The notes beneath the pieces are model-generated. The model was not told where the DNA came from. It was given only the letters and a program-made list of their open reading frames with translations, and searched no databases. Of a DNA stretch of 52,177 bases, positions 15,442 to 24,580 are shown one piece after another (position 1 is the stretch's first letter; each line of letters opens with the position of its first letter). A program made the position numbers and the translations under genes. Source of the stretch: Lachnospiraceae bacterium UBA4338 (GTDB taxonomy: Bacteria > Bacillota > Clostridia > Lachnospirales > Lachnospiraceae); NCBI GenBank assembly GCA_002393735.1, contig DGTK01000010.1, positions 77,918 through 130,094 of the forward strand, given 5' to 3'.

Positions 15442-16134
15442 ATGGAAAATTTAAAACGTAATAAAATATTTGATGTAGTATCATTTGAATGTCCTCTCGG
15501 AACAAAAGATATAATACGACAATATTTGCATGGAAGTGAGAAGCAAACCGATTTTCTTAATAAGGCAATTGTCCACGAACTTGAAAAGCGGATGAAGGAT
15601 GAAGACAAAAAAAGACAATATGAATTTAATAAATCTCTAATGGTATCAGACGACGAAGAATTAATTGATTTACGTAAAAAACTAAATATGGATAAGTATT
15701 TTCCTACACAGGGGCAAGAAATTGGTTTACAGGTTGGAGTGTATAATTTTGATACGGATGTATTTTCTGGTCCGTATGATAATCTACAATTATCATTTGT
15801 GATTGATTCAAAACATATTTTTGAAATTACTGTTGAGCCAAATGAAATATTGCCACAAGGCTACGTTTATATCGATCTCGTTAAGTATCCCTTTATGGGT
15901 ATGTTTTTGGAAGATAATAAGCTGGGAATTAATCTGCATGCTGACCATTTGGTTCGTGGAAAAAGATGTTCATTATTCCGTATTAATATATACAAGTTAA
16001 TAGAACTTAAAGTTGAAGGTAGTAATGTTTACAAAGATGAAGGGTATAATTTGTGTATGTACTATAAGGAATGTAAAGGCATGAGTTTGGACAAAAGACG
16101 AAAAAGAGCCGATTTGGAATTTAACAAAAATTAA
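15442..16134 (+). CDS. RHH-like protein 3 of 3 with a long C-terminal domain
   Basis: 230 residues. Residues 10-50 repeat the RHH-like module (VVSFECPLGTKDIIRQYLHGSEKQTDFLNKAIVHELEKRM). A charged linker follows, then a strand-rich domain of about 150 residues that I do not recognise (GLQVGVYNFDTDVFSGPYDNLQLSFVIDSKHIFEITVEPNEILPQGYVY and so on). The fusion suggests a DNA-binding module joined to a sensing or partner domain. AAGGAGG lies 6 nt before the ATG. The gene ends at a hairpin terminator. Confidence 0.6.
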   Translation: MENLKRNKIFDVVSFECPLGTKDIIRQYLHGSEKQTDFLNKAIVHELEKRMKDEDKKRQYEFNKSLMVSDDEELIDLRKKLNMDKYFPTQGQEIGLQVGVYNFDTDVFSGPYDNLQLSFVIDSKHIFEITVEPNEILPQGYVYIDLVKYPFMGMFLEDNKLGINLHADHLVRGKRCSLFRINIYKLIELKVEGSNVYKDEGYNLCMYYKECKGMSLDKRRKRADLEFNKN

Positions 16135-16139
16135 TTAAA

Positions 16140-16168
16140 CGAGGGCATATAACAAATGTATGCCCTCG
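16140..16168. terminator. Hairpin terminator between the RHH operon and hsdR
   Basis: CGAGGGCATA (16140-16149) pairs with TATGCCCTCG (16159-16168), loop 9 nt. T-rich sequence follows on both strands, so it probably ends both converging operons. Confidence 0.7.
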
Positions 16169-16196
16169 TCGATTTGTTCTTAATATATAATTTCTT

Positions 16197-19100
16197 TTAT
16201 AAAATACCGTAAAACTTCTCGAAATAAGCCAATAATCTGTTTAAAACAGACTTTTTCTTTGCTTCACGTCCCCCGCCAAATCTTGAAACGGGTGGCATAA
16301 TCTTATCGATATCGGTTCCAGTCGTTTTTACTTCGCCATCTCTAAAGGCATTTTCCAAGAACTTTTCAGTTTCTTCAGCATTTAGGTTTTCTTCCTCAAT
16401 AAGTGATTTTAGTTCTTCTTCCTTCATCTTGGCAACAAAGTTTTGCCATTCTATTAAAACATCATCCATATCATTGATGCCGTTAATGAATGTTTCAATA
16501 AGAGCCTTTTTGCTTCTAAGTTCCGGGCTGGATTCGATAGCCTTCTGAATAGTGATAAGAACTTCCTTGTCTGAGCCATGGCTGTCATGGAACTTCTTAA
16601 CCAAAAGAAGTATATAATCGATATTTATCTCAATCTGTCTAATTAACTCGACTTCAAATACGATATCATCAATAATATCCTTACTGTCACCGTGCTTTAC
16701 TTTCTCTTTCCATTCATCGCGAAGATCCTGATATCTGCCAAGATAATCCTGCATATCGCGTTCTGAAAGAATTTCCTTACCATCAAATTCATCAAATGAA
16801 GAAAGCAAATTACGCATACGAAGAATTGACCCAAAGAGTGATATGAATTCTTTCTGTCTCTGGTCGCCTTCTATTCTAGGTTCCGTAAGAGGGAATTTAG
16901 ACTCTAATTCATCAATTAAATCTACATAGCCGGGCTTTTCTTTTCCATCTTGAGTAGTATAGCCGTAATAATAATCATCAAAAGTTCTTAGGAGTACAAT
17001 TCCACCTGCGTTTTTATCGCCAAACAAAGATATAGCAGAATCTACACGCTTTTGAAGATTTCTAAAGCAAACTATATTACCAAATGTCTTGATGCTATTA
17101 AGAATACGGTTAGTTCTTGAAAATGCTTGAATTAGACCATGCATCTTAAGGTTCTTATCAACCCAAAGGGTATTAAGAGTTGTCGCATCAAAACCGGTAA
17201 GGAACATATTTACAACTATAAGAAGGTCTAGTTCCTTGTTCTTCATTCTAAGAGAGACATCTTTGTAGTAGTTTTGGAACTTATCACCGTCTGTACTGTA
17301 ATTAGTATGGAACAATTCGTTATAATCTTTTATTGCTCCATCAAGGAAGTCTCTGGAGTTCTGATCGAGTGCTGATGTATCTTCCGGATTCTCTTCATCA
17401 AGGATGCCGTCAGCCTCTTCCTCATTAACGCCGTAACTATAAATTGTAGCAACACGAAGTTTCTTTGAAGGATCCTCAGCCATTTGCTTCTTGAATTCCT
17501 GATAATATAACTTAGCCATATCAACACTTGATACCGCCAAAATCGAATTAAAGCCACTTATACGCTGTTTTTTCTTAATCTCGTCTATTTTACCGTTTGA
17601 AGCAGAAGCGACCTCTGAGATGTTCGTAAGCGCGTTATAAGCATATGTTTTATTACCACGGTATGTCTTCTGATCAAAATGGTCTAAAATGTATTTAGTA
17701 ACTTTAGATATTCTTTCCGGCGCCTGATAAGTCTTTTCACGCTGAATATCCCAAACTAATTCGTCTGTAATATCTTCTTCCATTTCCATTGTCTTAATAT
17801 AATCAACACGGAATGGAAGGACATTCTTATCATTTATAGCATCCACAATTGTGTATGTATGAAGCTGATCGCCGAATGTTTGCTCTGTTGTAAAGAAATG
17901 AGGATTTCTAACCGCACCGGAATTCACGGCAAATATAGGCGTTCCTGTAAAGCCAAAGATATGATACTTCTTAAAACTCTTAACGATAGCAGCGTGCATA
18001 TCACCGAACTGAGAACGATGACATTCATCGAATATAAGAACTATATGCTTATCAAATACCGGATGTCCTGCATACTTTTTAATGAATGTTGAAAGCTTCT
18101 GAATAGTCGTGATTATAATATGACATTTATCATCTTCAAGTTGCTTTTTAAGAATATTGGTAGAAGTATTACTGTTAGCCGCACCCTTTTCAAACCTGTC
18201 ATATTCCTTCATTGTCTGATAATCAAGGTCTTTTCTATCTACAACAAATAGTACTTTGTCTATGTAGGGAAGGTTAGAAGCGAGTCTGGCAGTCTTAAAT
18301 GAGGTTAAAGTCTTTCCTGAGCCTGTTGTATGCCATATATAACCGCCACCGGCGATAGTTCCGTATTTTTTATAGTTGTTAGCAATCTCAATACGGTTTA
18401 AGATTCTTTCAGTAGCCGTAATCTGATAAGGGCGCATAACCATAAGCATATTCTCGGATGTGAATATGCAATACTTGGTTAATATATTAAGTATGGTATG
18501 CTTTGCAAAGAAGGTCTTTGTGAAATCAACCAAATCAGGAATAACCTTATTGTTTGAATCAGCCCAGAAGGATGTAAATTCGAAACTGTTACTTGTTTTT
18601 TCTTTTTTAACTTTGCTTGTTTTTGCATCTTTTATCGCATTATGACGTGTACTGTTGGAATAATACTTTGTATTTGTACCGTTTGATATAACAAATATCT
18701 GAACATATTCGTATAAACCGCATCCAGCCCAGAACGAATCTCTTTCATATCGATCTATCTGGTTAAATGCTTCTCTGATGGCAACACCACGTCTTTTTAA
18801 CTCAATATGAACAAGAGGAAAGCCATTGACCAGTACGGTCACATCATAACGGTTGTTGTGTTTAGCACCGTCATCCTGACTTACTTCGTATTGGTTTATA
18901 ACTTGAAGACAATTGTTGTGAATATTCTTCTTATCAATTAAAGTGACATTCTTAGATGTTCCATCATCACGTTTTAAAACCTGAACATAGTCTTCCTGAA
19001 CCTTTCTAGTCTTTTCAACAATATGCTCGTTGGGATTTGCGATAGCAGAATTAAAGAATCGTTCCCACTCGGTATCGGTAAACTTGAAACCATTTAGATC

Positions 19101-19304
19101 CTCAAGTTTTAAACGCAGGTTATTAATCATATCTTCCTCTTTATGAATAGTAAGATATGTATATCCCTGCTCTGTAAGCATCTGTATGAACTCTTTTTCC
19201 AAAGCAGCTTCACTCTGGTAATTCTCAGGATGAGTTTTTACTGGTTCATATTCAGTTACTACGGTATTTTCATTTGTTTGAGCAACTATGTTGAAATAAG
19301 GCAT
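16197..19304 (-). CDS. hsdR: Type I restriction endonuclease, R subunit
   Basis: 1035 residues, the motor and nuclease of the type I complex. N-terminal PD-(D/E)xK nuclease: RYDVTVLVNGFPLVHIELKRRG with the E-L-K near residue 168. SF2 translocase: Walker A TTGSGKT near 327, DECH box near 424, FTGTP downstream, and motif VI QAFSRTNRI near 725. The C-terminal helical domain follows. Length and motifs match functional EcoR124I-type subunits, with no interruption. The ATG shares one base with the stop of the GIY-YIG gene (TAATG). It is the last gene of the hsdM-hsdS-GIY-hsdR operon. Confidence 0.95.
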   Translation of the reverse strand: MPYFNIVAQTNENTVVTEYEPVKTHPENYQSEAALEKEFIQMLTEQGYTYLTIHKEEDMINNLRLKLEDLNGFKFTDTEWERFFNSAIANPNEHIVEKTRKVQEDYVQVLKRDDGTSKNVTLIDKKNIHNNCLQVINQYEVSQDDGAKHNNRYDVTVLVNGFPLVHIELKRRGVAIREAFNQIDRYERDSFWAGCGLYEYVQIFVISNGTNTKYYSNSTRHNAIKDAKTSKVKKEKTSNSFEFTSFWADSNNKVIPDLVDFTKTFFAKHTILNILTKYCIFTSENMLMVMRPYQITATERILNRIEIANNYKKYGTIAGGGYIWHTTGSGKTLTSFKTARLASNLPYIDKVLFVVDRKDLDYQTMKEYDRFEKGAANSNTSTNILKKQLEDDKCHIIITTIQKLSTFIKKYAGHPVFDKHIVLIFDECHRSQFGDMHAAIVKSFKKYHIFGFTGTPIFAVNSGAVRNPHFFTTEQTFGDQLHTYTIVDAINDKNVLPFRVDYIKTMEMEEDITDELVWDIQREKTYQAPERISKVTKYILDHFDQKTYRGNKTYAYNALTNISEVASASNGKIDEIKKKQRISGFNSILAVSSVDMAKLYYQEFKKQMAEDPSKKLRVATIYSYGVNEEEADGILDEENPEDTSALDQNSRDFLDGAIKDYNELFHTNYSTDGDKFQNYYKDVSLRMKNKELDLLIVVNMFLTGFDATTLNTLWVDKNLKMHGLIQAFSRTNRILNSIKTFGNIVCFRNLQKRVDSAISLFGDKNAGGIVLLRTFDDYYYGYTTQDGKEKPGYVDLIDELESKFPLTEPRIEGDQRQKEFISLFGSILRMRNLLSSFDEFDGKEILSERDMQDYLGRYQDLRDEWKEKVKHGDSKDIIDDIVFEVELIRQIEINIDYILLLVKKFHDSHGSDKEVLITIQKAIESSPELRSKKALIETFINGINDMDDVLIEWQNFVAKMKEEELKSLIEEENLNAEETEKFLENAFRDGEVKTTGTDIDKIMPPVSRFGGGREAKKKSVLNRLLAYFEKFYGIL

Positions 19305-19972
19305 TATTTATATTCACCTTTCTCTTCAAGTTCATTTCTAATCTCTTTTAAAGATTTTCCTTTATAATACCAATATATTGTTCCTTGAACAGCATGATCA
19401 AAGTTTAAAATCATTTGGGCTGAAGCCGATAATGAAGTAATAGTTCCGTTAAGATTAATTGTTCTATCATCATTTACATAAGCCTTTATTTCAGGACGTT
19501 TATAGAATTCAAGTTCTTCACCGGATTTTATATGGCACTTATCAAACGAAAATGGACTTTTTCTTTCCAATCGTTCAGTTTTTACAGCTTCTGCCATTTC
19601 TTCATCCTTTATTTCATGTCCTTTAGGACTATACTTATGCAAACGATCTTTTGTTCCGCTTAGGGCAGCTATATTCTGGAGAAGTTCATATGCCTCCTCG
19701 GCGCTCATCTGATAAAATTCACGAACTCTAGGCTTTCCATCAAATTCATCTATTGCACGAAGGTTGGCATTTAAACTATCAATAATACTATGAACTTTCT
19801 TATCACCAAGTTCCTCTTCGACTTCGTATGTTGCATATACACGAAAAGCATACGGAATGCATTCGCTACGATTCAATTCCCGCAGTCTACGATCCATATC
19901 TGTTGCATATCCAATTTTTACATAATCCGGAAAAGATGGATTAGTTAATATATAAACAACGCCTTTTTTCAT
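19304..19972 (-). CDS. GIY-YIG (T5orf172-like) nuclease-domain protein inside the hsd operon
   Basis: 222 residues. The N-terminal ~95 residues carry a GIY-YIG-type core: GVVYILTNPSFPDYVKIGYATDMDRRLRELN, where VYI and KIG correspond to the GIY/YIG strands and the Arg in DRRLREL to the catalytic Arg. The C-terminal part (TINLNGTITSLSASAQMIL ... YYKGKSLKEIRNELE) resembles a small DNA-binding or DUF4357-like tail. It overlaps hsdS by 4 nt and hsdR by 1 nt, so it is made with the RM subunits. It may act as an accessory nuclease or modulator; its place in a restriction operon argues against a homing role. Confidence 0.75.
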   Translation of the reverse strand: MKKGVVYILTNPSFPDYVKIGYATDMDRRLRELNRSECIPYAFRVYATYEVEEELGDKKVHSIIDSLNANLRAIDEFDGKPRVREFYQMSAEEAYELLQNIAALSGTKDRLHKYSPKGHEIKDEEMAEAVKTERLERKSPFSFDKCHIKSGEELEFYKRPEIKAYVNDDRTINLNGTITSLSASAQMILNFDHAVQGTIYWYYKGKSLKEIRNELEEKGEYK

Positions 19973-21114
19973 ATAGCATCCTCCAATCTATCGAATGTAA
20001 GCAATTTGTCACGATAGTATTCATACTGCTGATGACGCATCTTGATTTCAGCAGGAAGACCTTCGGAAATATCGGATGTCAAAGTGCTGAATTTATCAAG
20101 AATATCTACAATACGTTTCTGCTCGTTAATATCAATTATTGGGACCATAATTGTTTCAGTATCATCTAATTTGATTTGAGGCATTGAACCCATTATAGAG
20201 CCTTTATAACGCAACATATCAACTTTTGTTTGAAGATAATAATACAAAAATTTTGTATCTATATCTTTTAAGCCCTCATAAGCCCACATTTCCTGTTTGA
20301 ACGTATATGGAAAATCACAATATTCCACATCTACGATACCTCTTGATTTAACTAACACACTTGGCACGGTAATGATACTGAACTTAGAAGTATGTTTTTC
20401 ATCAGTCTGCACTTTGGTCGCACCACCACCAAAAATAGTAATATTTCCACCTTCTACAGCCATATTTTTCATCTGACCTGCTGTGACGGGGGAACCTTTC
20501 AGTCTTTTAGCAACTTTTGACAAAGGTTTCCATTCTACTTCTCCATCATAATCTTCAAGAGAGATAAGTTTGTCCCTATAATACTCATACTGCTTCTTAC
20601 GCATTTCCAGTTCTGTTTCCAGTTCTGTTTCCAGTTCTATTTTCAGTTCTGTAAACTTATCTAAAATGCGAGCTATTTCTTCCTGAACAGGAAGGGGTGG
20701 TATGGGAATTTCAATATCTTCATAATCGCTTACTGAAAGGAATGGCTGACTTCCCTTTTTATAAGAAGGAAGGTTTAAAGTAGTTAATACGTAGTAAAAA
20801 TATTGAGAATTTACCATGGACTTATCACAAACTTCAGCTATAGTTCCATTATATGTTACAAAACACTTCTCCTTGCACCGATTTACTAAACCAACAGCCC
20901 CAATATGCCCAATAATAGATACATCTTCACAATTGTATTCATCTATATGGGATACAACGCCATTAGCTCCATATACATCATAAATCCCTCCGGTATCTTC
21001 AGGAATTTTGTTGCCTTTTCCATGATGAAAGTAAAAATACGATGTATCTTTTAAAGGAATATACTTACATCCTTTCGGACAATACTGTTGTATCAATTCC
21101 CCAATCTTTATCAT
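19969..21114 (-). CDS. hsdS: Type I restriction-modification specificity subunit S
   Basis: 381 residues from the ATG at 21114, one nt after the hsdM stop and 10 nt from AGGAG; a TTG/ATG further upstream is not needed. Two target-recognition domains (about residues 8-135 and 190-320) are each followed by a conserved helix: ILDKFTELKIELE...RKKQYEYYRDKLI in the middle and ILDKFSTLTSD...RHQQYEYYRDKLL at the end. Each TRD would read one half of a bipartite target. The central helix contains a four-unit tetrapeptide repeat (TELE-like), the known length-variable spacer of EcoR124I-type subunits. Targets cannot be predicted. Confidence 0.92.
   Translation of the reverse strand: MIKIGELIQQYCPKGCKYIPLKDTSYFYFHHGKGNKIPEDTGGIYDVYGANGVVSHIDEYNCEDVSIIGHIGAVGLVNRCKEKCFVTYNGTIAEVCDKSMVNSQYFYYVLTTLNLPSYKKGSQPFLSVSDYEDIEIPIPPLPVQEEIARILDKFTELKIELETELETELEMRKKQYEYYRDKLISLEDYDGEVEWKPLSKVAKRLKGSPVTAGQMKNMAVEGGNITIFGGGATKVQTDEKHTSKFSIITVPSVLVKSRGIVDVEYCDFPYTFKQEMWAYEGLKDIDTKFLYYYLQTKVDMLRYKGSIMGSMPQIKLDDTETIMVPIIDINEQKRIVDILDKFSTLTSDISEGLPAEIKMRHQQYEYYRDKLLTFDRLEDAI
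20604..20651 (-). repeat. Four-unit 12-bp tandem repeat in the hsdS spacer
   Basis: TTTCCAGTTCTG occurs twice exactly (20604-20627), then once with one change (20628-20639) and once with another (20640-20651). On the coding strand it gives a repeating T-E-L-E pattern between the two target-recognition domains, near residues 154-170. Slippage would add or remove four residues without a frameshift. Confidence 0.85.
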
Positions 21115-21115
21115 A

Positions 21116-22723
21116 TTAACCAATCTCCTTGATAATTTCAGCAATGTCTACCCTTAACTGATTTTCTTTAGCCACAACTTCTTCAAGTTTCTTATTGATT
21201 TCATCAATATCAATAACTTCACGAGTATCCTCTTTTTCTACATAGGTTGAAACTGAAAGATTGTATTTGTTCTTTACAATTTCATCGTAGTTAACCAATT
21301 TTGATACATGTTGAATGCTTTCTTTTTCCGAAAAGATTTTTACTATGTTATCAATGTTATCTTCCGTGAGTTTGTTGTTGTTTGTAACCTTTATGCATTC
21401 TTTCGAAGCGTCTATGAAAAGGATTTTGCTATCAGTTTTGCCTTTCTTCATAACCATAATACAAGTAGCGATAGGGGTTCCAAAGAATAAATTCGCCGGT
21501 AACTGAATAACACAATCAACAAAATTGTTATCTACAAGGTATTTTCTTATCTTTTGTTCAGCACCACTTCTATACATGATTCCGGGGAAGCAAACAATAG
21601 CGGCACTTCCGTTAGGAGCTAACCATGATAACGAATGCATTATAAAAGCAAAATCAGCCTTAGACTGAGGTGCTAAAACACCAGCTGGTGCAAATCTAGG
21701 ATCATTTATAAGTAAAGGATCTGAATCGCCAGCCCATTTAATTGAATAAGGCGGATTTGAAACGATTAGTTCAAAAGGTTCGTCATCCCAATGCTGAGGT
21801 GATATAAGGGTATCTTCACAGGCAATATCAAACTTATCAAAGTCGATATCATGAAGGAACATATTAATACGACAAAGGTTATATGTCGTAATATTGATTT
21901 CCTGTCCATAAAAACCGTTTCTAACAGCTTCCCTGCCAAGAACCTTTTCAGCCTTTAAAAGAAGTGAACCTGAACCGCATGCAGGATCATAGACTTTGTT
22001 TATCTGTTTTTTTCCAACAGTACCAAGTCTTGTTAAAAGTTCTGATACATCTGCGGGGGTAAAGAACTCACCACCGGATTTTCCGGCATTAGATGCATAC
22101 ATAGTCATCAGATACTCGTAAGCATCACCAAAAGCATCAATGTCATGACCTTTTACATCTCCTAAGTTCATATCTCGAACACCGTTAAGCAATTTGGTAA
22201 GTTTCTCGTTTCTTTTAGCCACAGTAGCGCCTAATTTATTACTATTTACATCAAAATCATCAAATAAGCCTTCGAAATCGCTCTCAGATGTACTTCCTTT
22301 AGCGGAGTTCTCAATATTATTGAAGACTTTCTCCAATAATTCATTCAAATTATCCTTTACACTTACCTTTTGTCCTTCCGAATTAACGAAAGTAGCCGTG
22401 TCACTATTGGCTCCGGCGGTTACGTTGCAGAAAAGCTCACTCGGAAGGATAAAGAAACCTTTTTCTTCTACTAAACCTTCCCTTGCCTGTTCAGCATCTT
22501 TATCAGACATTTTAGCGTAATCGAAAGAAGCATTACCTGATTTCGCTTCGCCTTCATTTATATAATTAGTCAAATTATCGGAAATATAACGATAGAACAT
22601 CGTTCCTAAGACATAGTTTTTGAAATCCCAACCGTCTACAGCGCCTCTTAATTCATCGGCGATAGCCCATATAGCACGGTGTAATTCGTCTCTTTCTTGC
22701 TCTTTTTTGGTATCTACAGCCAT
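21116..22723 (-). CDS. hsdM: Type I restriction-modification methyltransferase, M subunit
   Basis: 535 residues. N-terminal HsdM helical domain (LRGAVDGWDFKNYVLGTMFYRYISDNL), then a class I SAM-binding fold: PACGSGSLLLKA near residue 246 (motif I) and SNPPYSIKW near 320 (motif IV, N6-adenine catalysis). The C-terminus is a coiled coil (INKKLEEVVAKENQLRVDIAEII) that would pack with HsdS. GGGAG lies 9 nt before the ATG. First gene of the operon; it lies divergent from an unknown gene, with the promoter in the 206-nt gap. No frameshift or stop, so the system looks intact. Confidence 0.95.
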   Translation of the reverse strand: MAVDTKKEQERDELHRAIWAIADELRGAVDGWDFKNYVLGTMFYRYISDNLTNYINEGEAKSGNASFDYAKMSDKDAEQAREGLVEEKGFFILPSELFCNVTAGANSDTATFVNSEGQKVSVKDNLNELLEKVFNNIENSAKGSTSESDFEGLFDDFDVNSNKLGATVAKRNEKLTKLLNGVRDMNLGDVKGHDIDAFGDAYEYLMTMYASNAGKSGGEFFTPADVSELLTRLGTVGKKQINKVYDPACGSGSLLLKAEKVLGREAVRNGFYGQEINITTYNLCRINMFLHDIDFDKFDIACEDTLISPQHWDDEPFELIVSNPPYSIKWAGDSDPLLINDPRFAPAGVLAPQSKADFAFIMHSLSWLAPNGSAAIVCFPGIMYRSGAEQKIRKYLVDNNFVDCVIQLPANLFFGTPIATCIMVMKKGKTDSKILFIDASKECIKVTNNNKLTEDNIDNIVKIFSEKESIQHVSKLVNYDEIVKNKYNLSVSTYVEKEDTREVIDIDEINKKLEEVVAKENQLRVDIAEIIKEIG

Positions 22724-22929
22724 TTAATGATCTCCCTTTTATAAAATAAATAATAAACATATTGTGAATATCGTTAGCAAAACTAATGTAATTATACCAA
22801 AAGTAACGTTATAAAAGGTATAGTTTTTTGAACATTTTTTGTATCTCTGGAACATAAAGTAGTTCGGTAAACAGCAATATTATTTACGACCGGTCTTGTT
22901 TATAATAATTTAAAAAAGGAGATTTTATT

Positions 22930-23478
22930 ATGATTACATTAAATGAAATTAATTCAATGGAACAAGTAAGGGATATTATTACTGAGCTAACGCAAAGCTT
23001 AACCTATTTTTCACCTAACAAAGAAATTGTTGTTCGAATGGTTTCTGACTTTATGGAACTCATTATGGCTTATGTGATATTTGGCGAGAAGAGGGATAGA
23101 GAAATAATAGCAGAATTATCAAATGCTCAGCCTGAGCCTAATTGGAACAGCATATACGATGTGCTTGTTGCACTGCCTATAGCCGGACACTTTTCAAAGT
23201 TTGAAGATCCTGAGTTCTTTGAAAACAGAAAGATTAAAAATGAGTTTACTAAGAATGTATTCGGATTAACGAATTCAATTAATGAACTGGTATTAAGCGC
23301 TGATTATGATCTTGACGATTCTAAATATCCCGATAGTTTATTGCTATCAGCTTTTTATGGTAGTGAGCGAATATGTAATATTTTACCCCTATGTGAATAC
23401 GAGAATGAATTGATTACAGAATTCAAATTTGCTTTGATGGAAATAGCAAAGGCTATTAATCATTTAGAAGTTGAATAA
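22930..23478 (+). CDS. Hypothetical protein divergent from the hsd operon
   Basis: 182 residues, soluble, acidic and mostly helical. I recognise no family. There is no obvious DNA-binding motif, metal-binding cluster or membrane segment. AGGAG lies 8 nt before the ATG. It shares a 206-nt upstream region with hsdM and is followed by a hairpin, so it is a single gene. Its position leaves open a regulatory or accessory defence role, but nothing in the sequence shows this. Confidence 0.6.
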   Translation: MITLNEINSMEQVRDIITELTQSLTYFSPNKEIVVRMVSDFMELIMAYVIFGEKRDREIIAELSNAQPEPNWNSIYDVLVALPIAGHFSKFEDPEFFENRKIKNEFTKNVFGLTNSINELVLSADYDLDDSKYPDSLLLSAFYGSERICNILPLCEYENELITEFKFALMEIAKAINHLEVE

Positions 23479-23575
23479 AAATCTGTCAGCAAGTTATATG
23501 TGATCATTTGCTATATCTTAAAATAATAGAAATAAATCATTATCTAAATTGTATTATAAGCTAATTACAAACTAA

Positions 23576-23615
23576 TAAGGGAGCAATTATACATAGGTAT
23601 TAATACGCTCCCTTA
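23576..23615. terminator. Hairpin terminator after the 182-residue gene
   Basis: TAAGGGAGC (23576-23584) pairs with GCTCCCTTA (23607-23615), loop 22 nt. A perfect 14-bp palindrome TTGGAATATTCCAA (23655-23668) follows before the converging gene. No long T-run, so moderate support. Confidence 0.45.
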
Positions 23616-23705
23616 TACGGCAAATATATTTTGGTGTTTAAGCACCACTGGGGATTGGAATATTCCAACATTGTAAGCCTTTCATTTCCCCGACATTATC
23701 AATTT

Positions 23706-24146
23706 CTAAAAATCTATAGCACCAAAAGGTTTATCATCAGGTTTATCATAATGTAAATGATAGTTTTTTATGTTATTAAGATATGCATTTTTAATATCTT
23801 CATTAAGATAATGCATAAGAGTATCAGCAGTCTGATATGTGAACCCGTCTACTTCAGATACGTTATTTAATAAAATTGCATTACCGTAAAATATTTTATT
23901 AATACGAGAAGCATCGTAATAAAACGCAGAGCATAAAGCATTTGCTTTTTTGCATTTATCTTGGTTTTCGTCTGCAAAACATAAAACTTTTGTCTTTTCA
24001 TCTAATTCCGCTAAGAATCCTGTATTAACAAAATTGGCATTTTCTCCGAATGCTATTCCAACAGAATCTCCTAATTTAGTTAATATTGCTTCATCTCTGT
24101 CAGCAAATACTACAACCGCATACTTATCAGGAACATAAGAATTCAT
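23706..24146 (-). CDS. Hypothetical small acidic protein
   Basis: 146 residues, acidic and soluble. The region KANALCSAFYYDASRINKIFYGNAILLN followed by GFTYQTADTLMHYLNEDI is reminiscent of plasmid- and phage-borne small proteins with an AFYYDxSR box, whose function is not known to me. It is the last gene of the minus-strand run from 26018. No ribosome site stronger than AAGGCGG, about 10 nt before the ATG. Confidence 0.55.
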   Translation of the reverse strand: MNSYVPDKYAVVVFADRDEAILTKLGDSVGIAFGENANFVNTGFLAELDEKTKVLCFADENQDKCKKANALCSAFYYDASRINKIFYGNAILLNNVSEVDGFTYQTADTLMHYLNEDIKNAYLNNIKNYHLHYDKPDDKPFGAIDF

Positions 24147-24191
24147 ATTTTATACCGCCTTTCAAATAATATGTCTCATAAAAATAACTGC

Positions 24192-24566
24192 CTAGCTTCT
24201 TTTATTTGCCCACTGTCTATCAGTGTTTAGATATCGATTTTCTTTCTTAATCATTGATAAGTCCCCTGAACTGCTGAAGGTTCGATCATCCACACTAATT
24301 ACTGGGATCCAGACCGGCAAAACTTCTCTTCCCCATATTTGCGGTTGAATTAGGCAACGATAGATTCGATTATCATCTACCCATTTTAAGCCATTAAATG
24401 AGAACAATAACCCGTTAGCACCAGCTCCGAACAAATAAAAATCCCCTTGTCTTATGATAAATTCAATTTTAAACATATCGATAGGTTTCTTGTTTTTTAC
24501 GGCATCCTCAACTACGGAATAAAGTAAATCAACTTCTTCAGCAGAGTATTCAAACATTGCAATCAT
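24192..24566 (-). CDS. Hypothetical small protein
   Basis: 124 residues, soluble; not recognised. The start has GGTGG about 6 nt upstream. A middle segment (DFYLFGAGANGLLFSFNGLKWVDDNRIYRCLIQP) is strand-rich; the C-terminal tail is basic. It sits in the same-direction cluster of small genes between the RM operon and the recombinases. Confidence 0.55.
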   Translation of the reverse strand: MIAMFEYSAEEVDLLYSVVEDAVKNKKPIDMFKIEFIIRQGDFYLFGAGANGLLFSFNGLKWVDDNRIYRCLIQPQIWGREVLPVWIPVISVDDRTFSSSGDLSMIKKENRYLNTDRQWANKRS

Positions 24567-24580
24567 ATTTCCACCACCTT

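Noticed and set aside
19304..19972. Group I intron or homing endonuclease
   Set aside because: The GIY-YIG gene has its own start and stop, overlaps hsdS and hsdR, and no intron core is present.
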